Shown: positions 1 through 9,834, numbered from the stretch's first letter. The stretch: DNA of 64,000 nucleotides from Cupriavidus plantarum (GCF_905397285.1 NZ_CAJPUX010000004.1:434001-498000), one strand, 5' to 3'. Translations and numbers: made by a program. The notes: generated from the sequence alone by a model not told the origin.

Positions 1-587
1 CGAGCATCCAGCTGGCCGCGTACGACATGCTGCGCATCGGCGACTGGATCGAAGTCCCCGGTTATGTCGCCGATGGCGTGGTCACCGATATCTCGCTGAA
101 CACGATCAAGGTGCAGAACTTCGACAATACCATCGTCACGCTGCCGAGCTACGTGCTGCTCAGCAACGGCGTCAAGAACTGGCGCGGCATGATGGAGGCG
201 GGGGCGCGCCGCGTGCGGCATGCGATTCCGTTCGATGCGGATAGTGTGCGGCTGTGCGACGACGCGATGCTGAGTACGTTGCGCACGAGCCCCGCGCTGC
301 GGTTGCCCTCCGCGCTGGACGCCACGGCGGCATGCGAAGCCATGACCAACCTCGGCATGCTGCGCGCGTACATGATGGCCTACTTCCGTGCGCATCCGGC
401 CATCCGCGCCGATATGCCGCTCGTGATCCGTCACGTGCAATCGACGAGCCAGGGCCTGCCGCTCGAGGTCTTCCTGTTCGTCAACGTGACCGACTGGGAG
501 ACGTACGAACAGGTCCAGTCGGACCTGTTCGACCACGTCTACGGCGTGTTGCCGGTCTTCGGCTTACGTGTGTGGCAAAAGCGCTAG
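1..587 (+). CDS. MscS-family mechanosensitive channel, C-terminal part (5' truncated)
   Basis: The reading frame is open from the window edge (frame beginning at base 3), so only the last 195 or so residues are present. The start of the visible part (RIGDWIEVPG, then DGVVTDISLNTIKVQNFDN and TLPSYVLLSNGVKNW) is the beta domain of MscS-type channels, and the long C-terminal extension fits the YbdG/miniconductance branch. Such proteins sit in the inner membrane and open under hypo-osmotic shock. The pore helices lie upstream of the window. It converges on the DUF4198 gene with 4 bases between the stops. The family is clear; the subfamily is inferred. Confidence 0.85.
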   Translation, partial: SIQLAAYDMLRIGDWIEVPGYVADGVVTDISLNTIKVQNFDNTIVTLPSYVLLSNGVKNWRGMMEAGARRVRHAIPFDADSVRLCDDAMLSTLRTSPALRLPSALDATAACEAMTNLGMLRAYMMAYFRAHPAIRADMPLVIRHVQSTSQGLPLEVFLFVNVTDWETYEQVQSDLFDHVYGVLPVFGLRVWQKR

Positions 588-591
588 CACG

Positions 592-1323
592 CTACTTCGC
601 GGGCGAAGGCGTTGCCGCCGGTGGCGCGGGAAGCGGCTCCACGCCATCGGCCTTGATATACGTCACCGAGGTCACGTAATTCACGGCCGTATAGCGCTCC
701 GCGCCCTTGGCGCCCGTGCGCTCGCCCGGCGTCTGGTCGTTGTGATGAACCTCCGCGACGTAGGTGCCCTTCCACGGCATATCGAACTTCACGGCGCCAT
801 ACTCGTCCGTATTGGCCTCCTTCGCCCAGCCGGACTGCGTCACGAGCGCGACCTTGGTCTTCGGCAGCGGCTTGCCCTGGAAGTACAGCTTGAACGCGCC
901 CGCGTCGCCCGTCGGGACGAGGTCGAGCGGCAGCCTCGGCGGCTGCGCGGCAAAGTCGGTGATCCAGCGGGCGGCGGGGTAGTACCAGTTGGCCATGTCC
1001 TTGTCGGCACGCTTGAACGCGTAGAGCGGATAACTCGCGTCCTGCGCGACCACGGACTCGCCCGCGGTCGCGATGAAGGGCAGCGCGAAACCGCTGGCAG
1101 TCTTCACGCCGGCGGCGGATTTTTCGCCCTTCGATGAGAGCAGCGTGGCGCTCGGCGCAACGAACTTGTCGAGCAGGCCCGGCGATGCTTCGCGCAGGTT
1201 GTCGCCGAACTCGCCGAAGCGGATCACCGCGCGCTGGTCCGCGGGTTCGATCCAGATCTGGTGCGCCTGAGCGGCGGAGGAGAGAGTCATCAACGCGAAT
1301 GCGATGGCGGTCGTCTTGGTCAT
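592..1323 (-). CDS. periplasmic DUF4198 (NikM-like) protein
   Basis: The 243-residue product has a clear Sec signal peptide ending in SAAQA, followed directly by HQIWIEPAD, the His-containing start typical of DUF4198 proteins, which are often found with metal-uptake systems. A beta-rich domain follows (FKLYFQGKPLPKTKVALVT), then a Pro/Ala-rich tail. The gene lies 33 bases downstream of the TonB-dependent receptor on the same strand and is probably the last gene of the fecI-fecR-receptor operon. This suggests a periplasmic role in handling the metal or siderophore taken up by the receptor. The exact function is not known for this family. Confidence 0.8.
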   Translation of the reverse strand: MTKTTAIAFALMTLSSAAQAHQIWIEPADQRAVIRFGEFGDNLREASPGLLDKFVAPSATLLSSKGEKSAAGVKTASGFALPFIATAGESVVAQDASYPLYAFKRADKDMANWYYPAARWITDFAAQPPRLPLDLVPTGDAGAFKLYFQGKPLPKTKVALVTQSGWAKEANTDEYGAVKFDMPWKGTYVAEVHHNDQTPGERTGAKGAERYTAVNYVTSVTYIKADGVEPLPAPPAATPSPAK

Positions 1324-1356
1324 CGGTATTTCCTTATCGGCTAGCGCGGCGAAACG

Positions 1357-3804
1357 TCAGAAGTCGATCTGCGCGGACAGCAGCACCGTTCGCGGAGCCG
1401 CCACTGTCGCATAGGTGCCGCTCACGAGCCAGTAGTCGGAGTTGAAAAGGTTCTCGACATTGGCGCGGAACACCACGGACTTGCCCATGACCTTGGTGCG
1501 GTACCGCGCGCCCACGTCGTAACGCGTCCACGACGGCACGCGCAGCGTATTGGCCGCGTTGAAGTAGACGCCCGACGTGTTGATGATGCGGCCCGACAGG
1601 CTCAGCCCCGGCACCCACGGCATATCCCAGTCCACGCCGAAGTTGAACGTGCGGTCCGGCACGCCGTTGGCATCCTTGCCGTCGTTCACGCCACCGGCGG
1701 TGCGGGACAGCTTGGCATCGTAGAACGTGGCACTGGCCAGCAGCCGCAACCCCCGCACGACTTCGCCGTAGGCCGACAGCTCGATACCGCGATTCTTCTG
1801 CTCGCCGTCGAAGCTGTAGATATTCGTGGCGGGATCCGTCACCGCGCTCGGACGCTTGATCTGGAACGCGGCCAGGCTCGTCGAAATGCGTCCCCAGTCC
1901 ACCTTCACGCCGGTTTCCATCTGGCGCGACTTGTACGGCGCGAACACCTGTCCCGCGTTGGCCGCCGTAGTCGGCGCCACGCCGCCGCGCGTCAGGCCGG
2001 ACGTGTAGTTGCCGTACAGCGAGACGTTGGTCAGCGGCTTGACCACGAAGCCGGCGAGCGGGGACACCGCGCTCGCGTCATAGTTCGAGGTCAGCGCGCC
2101 CGTTGTCGTCGAATAGTTGTTCAGCGACACTTTCTGATGACGCAGGCCGCCCGTCAGCAGGATGCGGTCATCGAGGAACGATATCGTGTCGGTCACGGCC
2201 ACGCTGGTCAGCGCGGTGTCGGACGCCTTTTGCGCATCGGTGCGCGCGCCCATCACGGCGGGCAGCGGCGCCGGATCGTAGATGTTCGAAGCCACGGCCG
2301 ACGACGCCGGATTCGCGATGTACGCGTTGCCCAGTTCCTGGTCGAGACGCGTGAAGCCGACGTTCACCGTATGACCCACGCCGAACGTCGCGAACGTCGC
2401 GCGGGCGCCCACTTCCGCCGTGCTCGTCTTGCTGTAGGAATCGTAGTACGAGTTGTTGACGCGGAAGTTGCCGAGCGCATCCACCGGGCCCGACGGAAAG
2501 GTCTGGTAAGCGGAGCCGCCACGGTAGCCACCCGTGGCGTAGACCATGAGGTTTGGCGAAATGTCGTACTCGAGGCGGGACATCACGGCCGAGTCATGCA
2601 GCCACAGCTGCGTGCCGGGGAAGAAATTGCGGTGGCCCGACGGCGCATCGGGGATCGACGTGACACCCGCCGCGAAGCCAACCTGCGGACGGAAGTTCTC
2701 GATGCCCTCGTGCTGCGAGTAGGCATCGAGCGACCAGCGCAGGTTTCGGCCGCGATAGTCGAGAGCGAGCGCGCCGAGGCCGAGTTCCTGCCGGCCGTCG
2801 TCGATGTTGCTCTTGCCGTTCTTGTACACGCCGTTGACGCGCACGCCCCACTCGTTATTCTCCCCGAAGCGGCGGCCCACGTCGGCCTGTACGCCCAGGA
2901 TCGACTTGCTTTCGTAGGTCGTGGTCAGGCGCGTCAGCGGCTCGTCGCCCGCGCGCTTGGTCGTGATGTTGATCGCGCCGCCGACGCTGCCGTTCGGGCC
3001 GATGCCGTTCATCAGCGTGCCCGGTCCCTTGAGCACCTCCACGCGCTCCATGATGGCGGCCGGCATGCGGCTCGACGACACGAGGCCGTAGAGACCATTG
3101 ATGCCAACGTCGCCGCTCGCCACGGTATAGCCGCGAATCTGGAAGTCTTCGCCGAAGCCGCCCGTCGAGGTCAGCGTCCGCACGGAGGACTCGTTGATGA
3201 CTACGTCCGCCAGCGTGCGGGCCTGCGTGTTCTCGATGGTTTCGGCCGTGTAGTTCATCGTGCTGAACGGCGTGTCCATGACGTCGAGCGAACCGAGGAT
3301 GCCGAGACTGCCGCCGCGCGCTACCTGGCCGCCCGCGTATTCCGGTTGCAGGCGCGTGTCGAGCGAAGCGGTTACGGTCACGGGCGGCAGCGTCGCGCCG
3401 CTGGCGCTCGCGGCGGGAGTGCCCGCCGGGCTGACGACCTGGTAGCTGCCGTTCGACTGCTCGACCACGGTCAGGCCCGAGCCCGCAAGCAGCGTGTCGA
3501 GGCCCGCCCGCGCGGAGTAGTTGCCGTTCAGGCCAGCGCTTTGCTTGCCGGCGGCGATCTCCGGCTTGAACGAGAGCATGATGCCTGCGTCGCGGCCAAA
3601 GCGGCTCAGGTTGTCTTCCAGCGTGCCGGCGGGAATCGCATAGGCGCGCGTGGCAGCCTGTGCGTGGGCGGCAACCGGCATGACGGCCGAGGCGGCCACC
3701 GCACCGCCAAGGCCACCCAATGCGATACGGCCTACCATGGACGTCAGCAGTTTGCGGCGAATGACACGAGGAGACTGACGCTCGCGCGTCCGGACGTGAC
3801 CCAT
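1357..3804 (-). CDS. TonB-dependent siderophore receptor with N-terminal signalling (STN) domain
   Basis: This 815-residue outer-membrane receptor starts with an unusually long basic leader and a signal peptide ending in AAHAQA. An STN domain follows (about residues 55-125, GTLEDNLSRFGRDAG), which normally contacts a FecR-type anti-sigma factor. Next come the plug (TLADVVINESSVRT, DFQIRGYTV) and a 22-strand barrel ending in the expected terminal Phe (LLSAQIDF). With the FecI/FecR pair just upstream on the same strand it forms a classical cell-surface signalling system for a ferric siderophore. The ligand cannot be told from sequence. The start at 3804 keeps the whole leader; a start a few residues further in is possible. 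Confidence 0.93.
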   Translation of the reverse strand: MGHVRTRERQSPRVIRRKLLTSMVGRIALGGLGGAVAASAVMPVAAHAQAATRAYAIPAGTLEDNLSRFGRDAGIMLSFKPEIAAGKQSAGLNGNYSARAGLDTLLAGSGLTVVEQSNGSYQVVSPAGTPAASASGATLPPVTVTASLDTRLQPEYAGGQVARGGSLGILGSLDVMDTPFSTMNYTAETIENTQARTLADVVINESSVRTLTSTGGFGEDFQIRGYTVASGDVGINGLYGLVSSSRMPAAIMERVEVLKGPGTLMNGIGPNGSVGGAINITTKRAGDEPLTRLTTTYESKSILGVQADVGRRFGENNEWGVRVNGVYKNGKSNIDDGRQELGLGALALDYRGRNLRWSLDAYSQHEGIENFRPQVGFAAGVTSIPDAPSGHRNFFPGTQLWLHDSAVMSRLEYDISPNLMVYATGGYRGGSAYQTFPSGPVDALGNFRVNNSYYDSYSKTSTAEVGARATFATFGVGHTVNVGFTRLDQELGNAYIANPASSAVASNIYDPAPLPAVMGARTDAQKASDTALTSVAVTDTISFLDDRILLTGGLRHQKVSLNNYSTTTGALTSNYDASAVSPLAGFVVKPLTNVSLYGNYTSGLTRGGVAPTTAANAGQVFAPYKSRQMETGVKVDWGRISTSLAAFQIKRPSAVTDPATNIYSFDGEQKNRGIELSAYGEVVRGLRLLASATFYDAKLSRTAGGVNDGKDANGVPDRTFNFGVDWDMPWVPGLSLSGRIINTSGVYFNAANTLRVPSWTRYDVGARYRTKVMGKSVVFRANVENLFNSDYWLVSGTYATVAAPRTVLLSAQIDF

Positions 3805-3901
3805 GAGTGAAACCTTTCGATGGAAGAGAGTTGAAGTACCTGTCTTCCCTGACCCGTGAGTTTCGAAAAGAGATCAGATATCTCGAAAAATTTTCAGCGG
3901 G

Positions 3902-4951
3902 TCATCGCGTCGTGGGCGCGCCGGGCGGTACGAGGCGGATCTCGTCGCCGCCCCAGAACCGGCTGACGGTTTGCTGGCGCACGTTGAGCGTGGTTCCAAG
4001 GGTGTCGAGCACCTTCCCCACGTCATCGACGGGGAACGAGCCGGAGACCAGCACGTCGCGCAGTGCGGGATCGCACGACAGCGTCTTGCGGCTGTAGCGG
4101 CCGAGCTCCGCGATAAAGTCGCCAAGCCGCATGCTGCGCGCGACGATGAAGCCCTCGGCCCATGCCATGCCGGCTCTGCTGGCCACTTCCGGCACGGTAA
4201 TGGTCTGCGCGGTGTAGCTGGCGCTGTAACCGGACTGCAGCACGAGCTTGCGGGCGGGATTGTCGCGCGGCCGAATTTCCACGGCGCCCGTGTAGACGGC
4301 CACGCCGGTGCCGTGCGCATGATGGCGCATCACGTACTGCGTGCCGAGCGCACGGGCCGTGCCGAATGCGGTCTCGACGAGGAACGGGCGCGGGACCGGT
4401 TCGCGGTCCGGTGCTGTCGTGATCAGGATCTCGCCCGCAAGCAGCCGCACGCGACGCTCGGTGGCATCGAAGAGGATGTCCACCGCGCTCGCGGTATTGA
4501 GCATCAGCGTGGTGCCGTCGGACAGTACGACCTTGCGGCGATCGCCGACACCGGTGCGATAGTCCGCGGTCCACGCGCGCCAGCCTGATGGCTCCCGCGC
4601 GCGCCATGTCACGCCGCCCGCGACGAGCAGGACCGCAACGGCCTTGAGCGCATGCCGTCGCGTGCGCGAGGCCGTCGGCATCAGGGCCGCGCGCGCGATG
4701 CCCGCGGTGGCCGGCGTCGCCAGCGGCTGCAATCGGCCCTGCACGGATTCGATCCGGCGCCACGCGCGCTCGTGGTCGGGATGTGCGGCGCGCCATTGCC
4801 GCCACGCCGCCACGACTTCCGGCGACACCTCGGCGTCCTGCAATTCCACCAGCCATTCCAGCGCCTGCTCGGCGATATGCGGCGGGATGGATGCGGCATC
4901 CGACGTTGCCTGATACCAGGTGGACTGCGCGGGGTACGAGGGTGGTTTCAT
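3902..4951 (-). CDS. FecR-family anti-sigma factor/sigma regulator
   Basis: The product is 349 residues long. It has an N-terminal FecR_N segment (ALEWLVELQDAEVSPEVVAAW), one membrane segment near residues 100-115, and a periplasmic FecR domain (FLVETAFGTARALGTQY, VAVYTGAVEI). It should hold or activate the neighbouring FecI-like sigma factor and receive the signal from the receptor STN domain. The start at 4951 (MKPPSYPAQ) is 10 bases downstream of the sigma stop. A longer frame exists upstream but runs through the sigma gene in another frame and was not used. It belongs to the iron-regulated operon 5483-592. Confidence 0.92.
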   Translation of the reverse strand: MKPPSYPAQSTWYQATSDAASIPPHIAEQALEWLVELQDAEVSPEVVAAWRQWRAAHPDHERAWRRIESVQGRLQPLATPATAGIARAALMPTASRTRRHALKAVAVLLVAGGVTWRAREPSGWRAWTADYRTGVGDRRKVVLSDGTTLMLNTASAVDILFDATERRVRLLAGEILITTAPDREPVPRPFLVETAFGTARALGTQYVMRHHAHGTGVAVYTGAVEIRPRDNPARKLVLQSGYSASYTAQTITVPEVASRAGMAWAEGFIVARSMRLGDFIAELGRYSRKTLSCDPALRDVLVSGSFPVDDVGKVLDTLGTTLNVRQQTVSRFWGGDEIRLVPPGAPTTR

Positions 4952-4961
4952 CGCTGGGCCG

Positions 4962-5483
4962 TCACGCGACGAAGGACAGGTCGGCGAAGTAACAGCGCTG
5001 CAGCGCCTTGACGAGGTATCGCTTGACCGTGGGCACCGAGATGCCGAGCTCCTCGGCAATCTGGGCATGCGTCTGACCATCGAGCTGGGAGAGCAGGAAC
5101 GCCTGACGCACGATCGGCGGCAGGCCGTCGAGCAACCGGTCCAGTTCGACCAGCGTCTCCAGCAGCATCGCGCGCGCTTCCGGCGAGAGGCCGACATCCT
5201 GAGGCGCGAGCGCGAGCGCTTCGAGATAAGCCTGCTCGAGCTTCTCGCGGCGCCAGTGATTCGACATCAGGTTCCGCGCCACGGTCGTCAGGTACGCGCG
5301 TGGCTCGTCGAGCTGCGCCGGCACACGATCGCTGTTGAGCAGCCGCACGAAGGTGTCCTGCGCCAGGTCCGCCGCATGCTCGGCGCTACCGAGCCGGCGA
5401 TGCAGCCAGCCGCGCAGCCAGGAATGGTGGTCCACATACAGTGCGGCAACAGCGGAGGGAAGGACGGAACCGGAAGTGCTCAT
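4962..5483 (-). CDS. FecI-like ECF sigma factor
   Basis: The 173-residue product has region 2 (residues 12-75, [13 protein letters not shown]) and region 4 with a helix-turn-helix ([19 protein letters not shown]), and no other domain. This is the layout of FecI-type extracytoplasmic sigma factors that drive transcription of a linked TonB-dependent receptor. It is the first gene of the minus-strand operon sigma-FecR-receptor-DUF4198. A Fur box starts 5 bases upstream of its start codon, so it should be expressed under iron limitation. Confidence 0.93.
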   Translation of the reverse strand: MSTSGSVLPSAVAALYVDHHSWLRGWLHRRLGSAEHAADLAQDTFVRLLNSDRVPAQLDEPRAYLTTVARNLMSNHWRREKLEQAYLEALALAPQDVGLSPEARAMLLETLVELDRLLDGLPPIVRQAFLLSQLDGQTHAQIAEELGISVPTVKRYLVKALQRCYFADLSFVA

Positions 5484-5487
5484 GGAG

Positions 5488-5506
5488 CGTAATGATAATC
5501 ATTGTT
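5488..5506. promoter_or_regulatory. Fur box upstream of the FecI-like sigma gene
   Basis: The 19 bases CGTAATGATAATCATTGTT match 15 of 19 positions of the classical Fur consensus GATAATGATAATCATTATC, with an intact central AATGATAATCATT core. The site lies immediately upstream of the sigma gene start at 5483 on the minus strand. This implies iron-dependent repression of the whole uptake operon. Confidence 0.85.
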
Positions 5507-5627
5507 ACTCTCGAATATCCAATTTGTCGGCAAATCGGTACCTCCGATGTCGAGCGATTACAACGCATTGCGGCGTAATCGCCGGTTTGAATGTCCTCCG
5601 CGCCGCGCTCAGGGTAACTACCGACTT

Positions 5628-5667
5628 TGCATACGAATGCAAGAATACTAATCTGCATACGTATGCA
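5628..5667. promoter_or_regulatory. paired LacI-type operators upstream of the catabolic operon
   Basis: A perfect 14-bp palindrome TGCATACGTATGCA lies at 5654-5667 and a one-mismatch copy TGCATACGAATGCA at 5628-5641, with centres 26 bp apart. Partial copies (TTATGCA, CTATGCA) follow at about 5673-5690. They sit 58-97 bases before the start of the first catabolic gene. The spacing and symmetry suit a LacI-family dimer, and the third gene of this operon encodes a LacI-family regulator. The link to that regulator is inferred. Confidence 0.6.
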
Positions 5668-5724
5668 CCTGCTTATGCACCGCCCTATGCACGTGCGCCC
5701 CGACAGATCCCAACAGGAGACACC

Positions 5725-7047
5725 ATGATTCGTTACCTCAAGCGTGGACGCGACGTGCAGGCCCGGGCCGACGACGACACCGCCGTCCGCAACACCGTCG
5801 AAGGCATCATTCGCGACATCGAGTCGCGCGGCGACGCGGCAGTGCGCGAGTACAGCAGGAAGTTCGACAACTGGGAGCCGGAGGACTTCCGGTTGTCGCA
5901 GGCCGCGATCGAAAAGGCGATGAAGAGTCTGTCCGAGCGGGAGTTGGAAGATATTCGCTTCGCCCAGACGCAGGTCCGCAACTTCGCCCAGATCCAGCGC
6001 GACTCGATGCTCGACGTGGAAGTCGAGACCCGCCCCGGCGTGTTCCTCGGTCACCGCCATGTGCCGATCAACGCGGTGGGCTGCTACATCCCCGGCGGCA
6101 AATATCCGCTGCTGGCCTCCGCGCACATGAGCGTGCTGACGGCGAAGGTCGCGGGCGTCCAGCGCGTGGTCGCCACGGCGCCCCCCTTCCACGGCGAGCC
6201 GCATCCCGCCATCGTCGCCGCCATGCACATGGCCGGCGCGGACGAGATCCTCGTGCTCGGCGGCGTGCAGGCCGTGGTGGCGATGGCCGTCGGCACCAAC
6301 AGCATCGCGCCGGTAGACATGCTGGTCGGTCCGGGCAACATGTTCGTGGCGGAAGCCAAGCGCCAGTTGTTCGGTCGCGTCGGCATCGACCTGTTCGCGG
6401 GCCCGACCGAGACGCTCGTCATCGCCGACGATTCGGTGGACGGCGAGATGTGCGCGGTCGACCTGCTCGGTCAGGCCGAGCATGGTCCCACCTCGCCCGC
6501 CGTGCTGCTGACGGACAGCGAAGCGCTTGCCCACGCGACGATGGCCGAGGTCGAGCGCCAACTCAAGATCCTGCCGACCGCCGCGATCGCCGCCAAGTCG
6601 TGGGCCGAGTTCGGCGAGGTCATCGTCTGCGACACGCGCGAAGAGATGCTGCAGAAGGCCGATGAACTCGCGTCCGAGCACGTGCAGGTGATGACGCGCG
6701 ACCCGGACTGGTTCCTGAACAATATGACCAACTACGGCGCGCTGTTCCTCGGCCCGCGCACGAACGTCGCCTTCGGCGACAAGTGCATCGGCACCAACCA
6801 CACGCTGCCGACGAACAAGGCCGCGCGTTATACCGGCGGCCTGTGGGTGGGCAAGTTCCTGAAGACATGCACGTTCCAGCGCGTGACCACGGATGCGGCC
6901 AGCGCCGAGATCGGCGAATACTGCTCGCGCCTGTGCCATATGGAAAACTTCGCGGGCCACGGCGAACAGGCGAACCTCCGCGTGCGCCGCTACGGCAGTC
7001 GTCCGGACGTGCCGTGGTACGAGCCGGTCCCGGAGCTTCAGGGATGA
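5725..7047 (+). CDS. HisD-family dehydrogenase, HpsN-like (sulfopropanediol 3-dehydrogenase type)
   Basis: This 440-residue protein belongs to the histidinol dehydrogenase family ([38 protein letters not shown]), but it starts MIRYLKRG and has the [15 protein letters not shown] region of the HpsN branch. HpsN oxidises an alcohol to a carboxylate in two NAD-dependent steps. It is not in a his operon. ATG 5725 is chosen because AGGAGA sits 5 bases upstream; the same frame is open earlier but without ribosome-binding signals. It leads an operon in which the next gene overlaps it by ATGA. The substrate is unknown: no sulfolactate lyase genes are nearby, so a sulfonate substrate is not supported. 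Confidence 0.85.
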   Translation: MIRYLKRGRDVQARADDDTAVRNTVEGIIRDIESRGDAAVREYSRKFDNWEPEDFRLSQAAIEKAMKSLSERELEDIRFAQTQVRNFAQIQRDSMLDVEVETRPGVFLGHRHVPINAVGCYIPGGKYPLLASAHMSVLTAKVAGVQRVVATAPPFHGEPHPAIVAAMHMAGADEILVLGGVQAVVAMAVGTNSIAPVDMLVGPGNMFVAEAKRQLFGRVGIDLFAGPTETLVIADDSVDGEMCAVDLLGQAEHGPTSPAVLLTDSEALAHATMAEVERQLKILPTAAIAAKSWAEFGEVIVCDTREEMLQKADELASEHVQVMTRDPDWFLNNMTNYGALFLGPRTNVAFGDKCIGTNHTLPTNKAARYTGGLWVGKFLKTCTFQRVTTDAASAEIGEYCSRLCHMENFAGHGEQANLRVRRYGSRPDVPWYEPVPELQG

Positions 7048-7814
7048 CAGCCGCGCTGCCCTCGTTCGGTGGATTCCGTCTCGACGGCAAGCGCGCGCTC
7101 GTCACGGGCGGGGGCCGTGGCCTCGGTCTCGCGGCGGGCGTGGCGCTGGCGCAGGCCGGTGCCGCCGTTACGCTCGCGGCCCGATCGGGCGCGGAACTCG
7201 AAGCCGCCTGCGCCGCGATTCGCGAGCAGGGCGGCACCGCGGACGCTCTGGTGCTGGACGTCACCGACTCGTCCGCCGTGCGCCGTGTGATCGAGAGCCG
7301 TCCGCCGTACCAGATTCTCGTCAACAACGCGGGCATGAACCGCCCGAAGCTGCTGACCGAAACGGCCGATGAAGACATCGATGCGGTATTCGCGCTCAAC
7401 GTCAAGGCCACCTTCTACGTCGCCCGCGAGGTGGCCCGCAGCCTGCAAGCCGCGGGTCTGCCGGGCTCCATCATCAATGTCTCGTCGCAGATGGGACACG
7501 TGGGCAGCCCGCGCCGGACGCTCTACTGCGCGAGCAAGCATGCGGTCGAAGGCATGAGCAAGGCGCTCGCGTGGGAACTCGGTCCCTCGGGCATCCGCGT
7601 GAACACGCTGTGCCCGACCTTCATCGAGACCGCCTTCACCGCGCCGATGTTCGAGGATCCCGCCTTCCGCAAGTTCGTGGTCGACAAGATCGCGCTTGGA
7701 CGCGTCGGCAAGATCGACGAGGTCATGGGGCCGGTCGTGTTCCTCGCCAGCGATGCGTCGAGCCTGATGACGGGCAGCGCGCTGATGCTCGACGGCGGCT
7801 GGACTGCGGCATGA
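7044..7814 (+). CDS. short-chain dehydrogenase/reductase (SDR)
   Basis: The 256-residue classical SDR has the cofactor loop [10 protein letters not shown] near residue 20, NNAG at about 95, the catalytic Ser in NVSSQMG and the YCASK Tyr/Lys pair. The C-terminal DGGWTAA is typical of the gluconate/3-oxoacyl reductase branch. It overlaps the preceding HpsN-like gene and the following LacI gene by four bases each (ATGA), so the three are translationally coupled. It probably oxidises a secondary alcohol in the same degradation pathway. The substrate is not assignable from sequence. Confidence 0.88.
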   Translation: MTAALPSFGGFRLDGKRALVTGGGRGLGLAAGVALAQAGAAVTLAARSGAELEAACAAIREQGGTADALVLDVTDSSAVRRVIESRPPYQILVNNAGMNRPKLLTETADEDIDAVFALNVKATFYVAREVARSLQAAGLPGSIINVSSQMGHVGSPRRTLYCASKHAVEGMSKALAWELGPSGIRVNTLCPTFIETAFTAPMFEDPAFRKFVVDKIALGRVGKIDEVMGPVVFLASDASSLMTGSALMLDGGWTAA

Positions 7815-8863
7815 AAGCAAAGGTCACCGCGCACGACGTGGCCCGGCTGGCGGAGGTGTCACAGTCCGCCGTCAGCCGCGCGTTCACGCCGGGCGCGAGC
7901 GTGGCACCCGACACGCGCGAGCGGATTCATACCGCCGCGCGGCAGCTCGGTTATCGCCCGAACGCCATCGCGCGCAGTCTGATCACGCGGCGCAGCCGGA
8001 TCATCGGCCTCGTCATGAGCTACCTCGAGAACCAGTTCTATCCAGTGGTCATCGAGCAACTGTGCCAGGCGCTGCAGCAGGACGGCTATCACGTGCTGCT
8101 GTTCATCAGCGACACGGAAGATGCCGACAACGTGCTGATGGACATTCTCCAGTATCAGGTCGATGGCATCGTCATGGCATCGACGACGCTGTCTTCGGCG
8201 CTGGCCAACGACTGCATCGACGCCGGCATTCCCGTGGTGATGTTCAACCGCGTGGCGCAGAGGCGCACGATGGGCGGCTACGCGACGAGCGCCGTCACTT
8301 CGCAGAACCGCGCGGGGGGCCGCCTGGTCGGCGAGCTCCTCGTCAGCAACGGCCATCGCCGCATCGCGTGGCTGGCGGGAGCGGAGAACGCCTCGACGAG
8401 CCACGAGCGCGAAGCCGGCCTGTGCGACGCCCTCGCCGCCGCGGACTTGCAACTCCATGCGCGCGGCGTGGGCCATTACGACTTCGCCGAAGCACGGCGC
8501 GCGGTGCTGGCACTGTTCCGCGATCCGGCCAATCGGCCCGATGCCCTCTTCTGCGCGAACGACCATATGGCCATCGCGGCGCTGGAGACCCTGCGCACCG
8601 AACTCGGCCTGCACGTGCCGCGCGACGTATCGGTCGTCGGCTTCGACAACGTGCCGCAGGCGGCCTGGCCTTCGTTCGATCTCACCACGGTGCAGCAAAA
8701 CGTCGGGCAAATGGTGGATGCCACGCGAACCCTGCTGTTCGAGCAGATTGGCGGACAGGTGCTGGCCCGCGGCGTCACCGTGCCGTGCGTGCTCGTCGAG
8801 CGCGGCACCGTGCGCGCGCGGTCCGTCGAATACCAAACACACAAGACAAGCGAGACGACATGA
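7811..8863 (+). CDS. LacI-family transcriptional regulator
   Basis: The 350-residue product has the N-terminal LacI helix-turn-helix (TAHDVARLAEVSQSAVSRAF) and hinge (RPNAIARSLITRRS), then a periplasmic-binding-protein-like sensor domain (IIGLVMSYLENQFYPVV; DALFCANDHMAIAALE; VSVVGFDNVP). It lies inside the catabolic operon, overlapping both neighbours by ATGA. It is the natural candidate to bind the TGCATACGTATGCA operators at 5628-5667 and to be relieved by a pathway substrate. Placing the regulator inside the operon gives autoregulation. Confidence 0.92.
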   Translation: MKAKVTAHDVARLAEVSQSAVSRAFTPGASVAPDTRERIHTAARQLGYRPNAIARSLITRRSRIIGLVMSYLENQFYPVVIEQLCQALQQDGYHVLLFISDTEDADNVLMDILQYQVDGIVMASTTLSSALANDCIDAGIPVVMFNRVAQRRTMGGYATSAVTSQNRAGGRLVGELLVSNGHRRIAWLAGAENASTSHEREAGLCDALAAADLQLHARGVGHYDFAEARRAVLALFRDPANRPDALFCANDHMAIAALETLRTELGLHVPRDVSVVGFDNVPQAAWPSFDLTTVQQNVGQMVDATRTLLFEQIGGQVLARGVTVPCVLVERGTVRARSVEYQTHKTSETT

Positions 8864-9834
8864 CAGAGAAGCAAGACCTCCGCGCGCTCTGCGCCGGCCG
8901 CCCCGTGGCCATCGTCGGCGCCGGCCTCGTGGGCGCCGGCTGGGCCATCGTTTTTGCGCGCGCGGGACTCTCCGTGAAGATGTTCGACGCCAACGCGGAC
9001 ATCACGCGCAAGGCCGTGCCACTGATTGCGTCCCAGCTCGAAGGGCTGCGGCGCCATGGGCTTATCGATGAGGATCCGGCCGCCGTGCTGGCGCGCATCA
9101 CGCCGGTCGCCACGCTGGCCGAAGCGGTCGATGGCGCCGCCTATGTGCAGGAGTCCGTGCTCGAGCGCGTGGACGTCAAGCGACGGCTGATGGAGGACCT
9201 TGACGCGCTGCTCGCGCCCGACGCCATCGTCGGTAGTTCCACCTCCGGCATTCCCGGCTCGGATTTCGCGCTGGGCCTGTCGATCTCGCCGCGCGTGTTG
9301 ATCGCCCATCCGGTGAACCCGCCCTACCTCGTTCCGGTCGTGGAACTGGTGCCTTCGCCCGAGACGTCGCCCGCGACCGCCGCCTTCGCCGATGCGCTGA
9401 TGCGCGCGGTGGGGCAGACCGTCGTGCATGTGCGCAAGGAGGTGGAAGGCTTCGTGCTGAACCGCCTGCAGGCCGTGCTGCTGCGCGAGGCCTGGGCGCT
9501 GGTGCAGGACGGCGTGGCCAGTTGCGAGGACATCGACAAGACCATCCGCGACGGCCTTGGCTGGCGCTGGTCCTTCATGGGACCGTTCGAGACGATCGAC
9601 CTCAACGCGCCCGGCGGCGTGGCCGACTACGCCGTCCGGCTGGGTCCGCTGTACCAGCGCATCGCGCGCGCGGGCTCGCATGAGTCCCCGTGGGACGCCG
9701 CATTGATCGGACAGGTGGAGGCGCAGCGTCGCGAGCACCTGTCCCACGCGGACCTCGAATCGCGCCGCGCGTGGCGCGACGAACGGCTGATGGAGTTTGC
9801 CGCTGCCCGACGGCGGGAGCAAACGCCGGGCTAG
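8860..9834 (+). CDS. 3-hydroxyacyl-CoA dehydrogenase-type NAD-dependent dehydrogenase
   Basis: The 324-residue protein has an N-terminal Rossmann fold (VAIVGAGLVGAGWA) and the hydroxyacyl dehydrogenase signature (HPVNPPYLVPVVELVPS), followed by the C-terminal helical domain (VEGFVLNRLQAVLLREAW). This single-domain type includes carnitine dehydrogenase and L-gulonate 3-dehydrogenase, which act on free hydroxy acids rather than CoA esters. ATG 8860 overlaps the stop of the LacI gene by ATGA; an upstream extension of the frame lies in the regulator gene and was rejected. It is probably a further oxidation step of the pathway. Confidence 0.87.
   Translation: MTEKQDLRALCAGRPVAIVGAGLVGAGWAIVFARAGLSVKMFDANADITRKAVPLIASQLEGLRRHGLIDEDPAAVLARITPVATLAEAVDGAAYVQESVLERVDVKRRLMEDLDALLAPDAIVGSSTSGIPGSDFALGLSISPRVLIAHPVNPPYLVPVVELVPSPETSPATAAFADALMRAVGQTVVHVRKEVEGFVLNRLQAVLLREAWALVQDGVASCEDIDKTIRDGLGWRWSFMGPFETIDLNAPGGVADYAVRLGPLYQRIARAGSHESPWDAALIGQVEAQRREHLSHADLESRRAWRDERLMEFAAARRREQTPG

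Noticed and set aside
2137..3810. Long open frame antisense to the TonB-dependent receptor
   Set aside because: Arg/Ala/His-rich shadow frame typical of GC-rich DNA opposite a clear gene.
3870..3884. Short inverted repeat GAGAT-CAGAT-ATCTC between fecR and the receptor gene
   Set aside because: Five-bp arms without T run; too weak to call an operator or terminator.
5725..7047. Histidine biosynthesis hisD
   Set aside because: N-terminus and central motifs match the HpsN branch and no his genes are adjacent.
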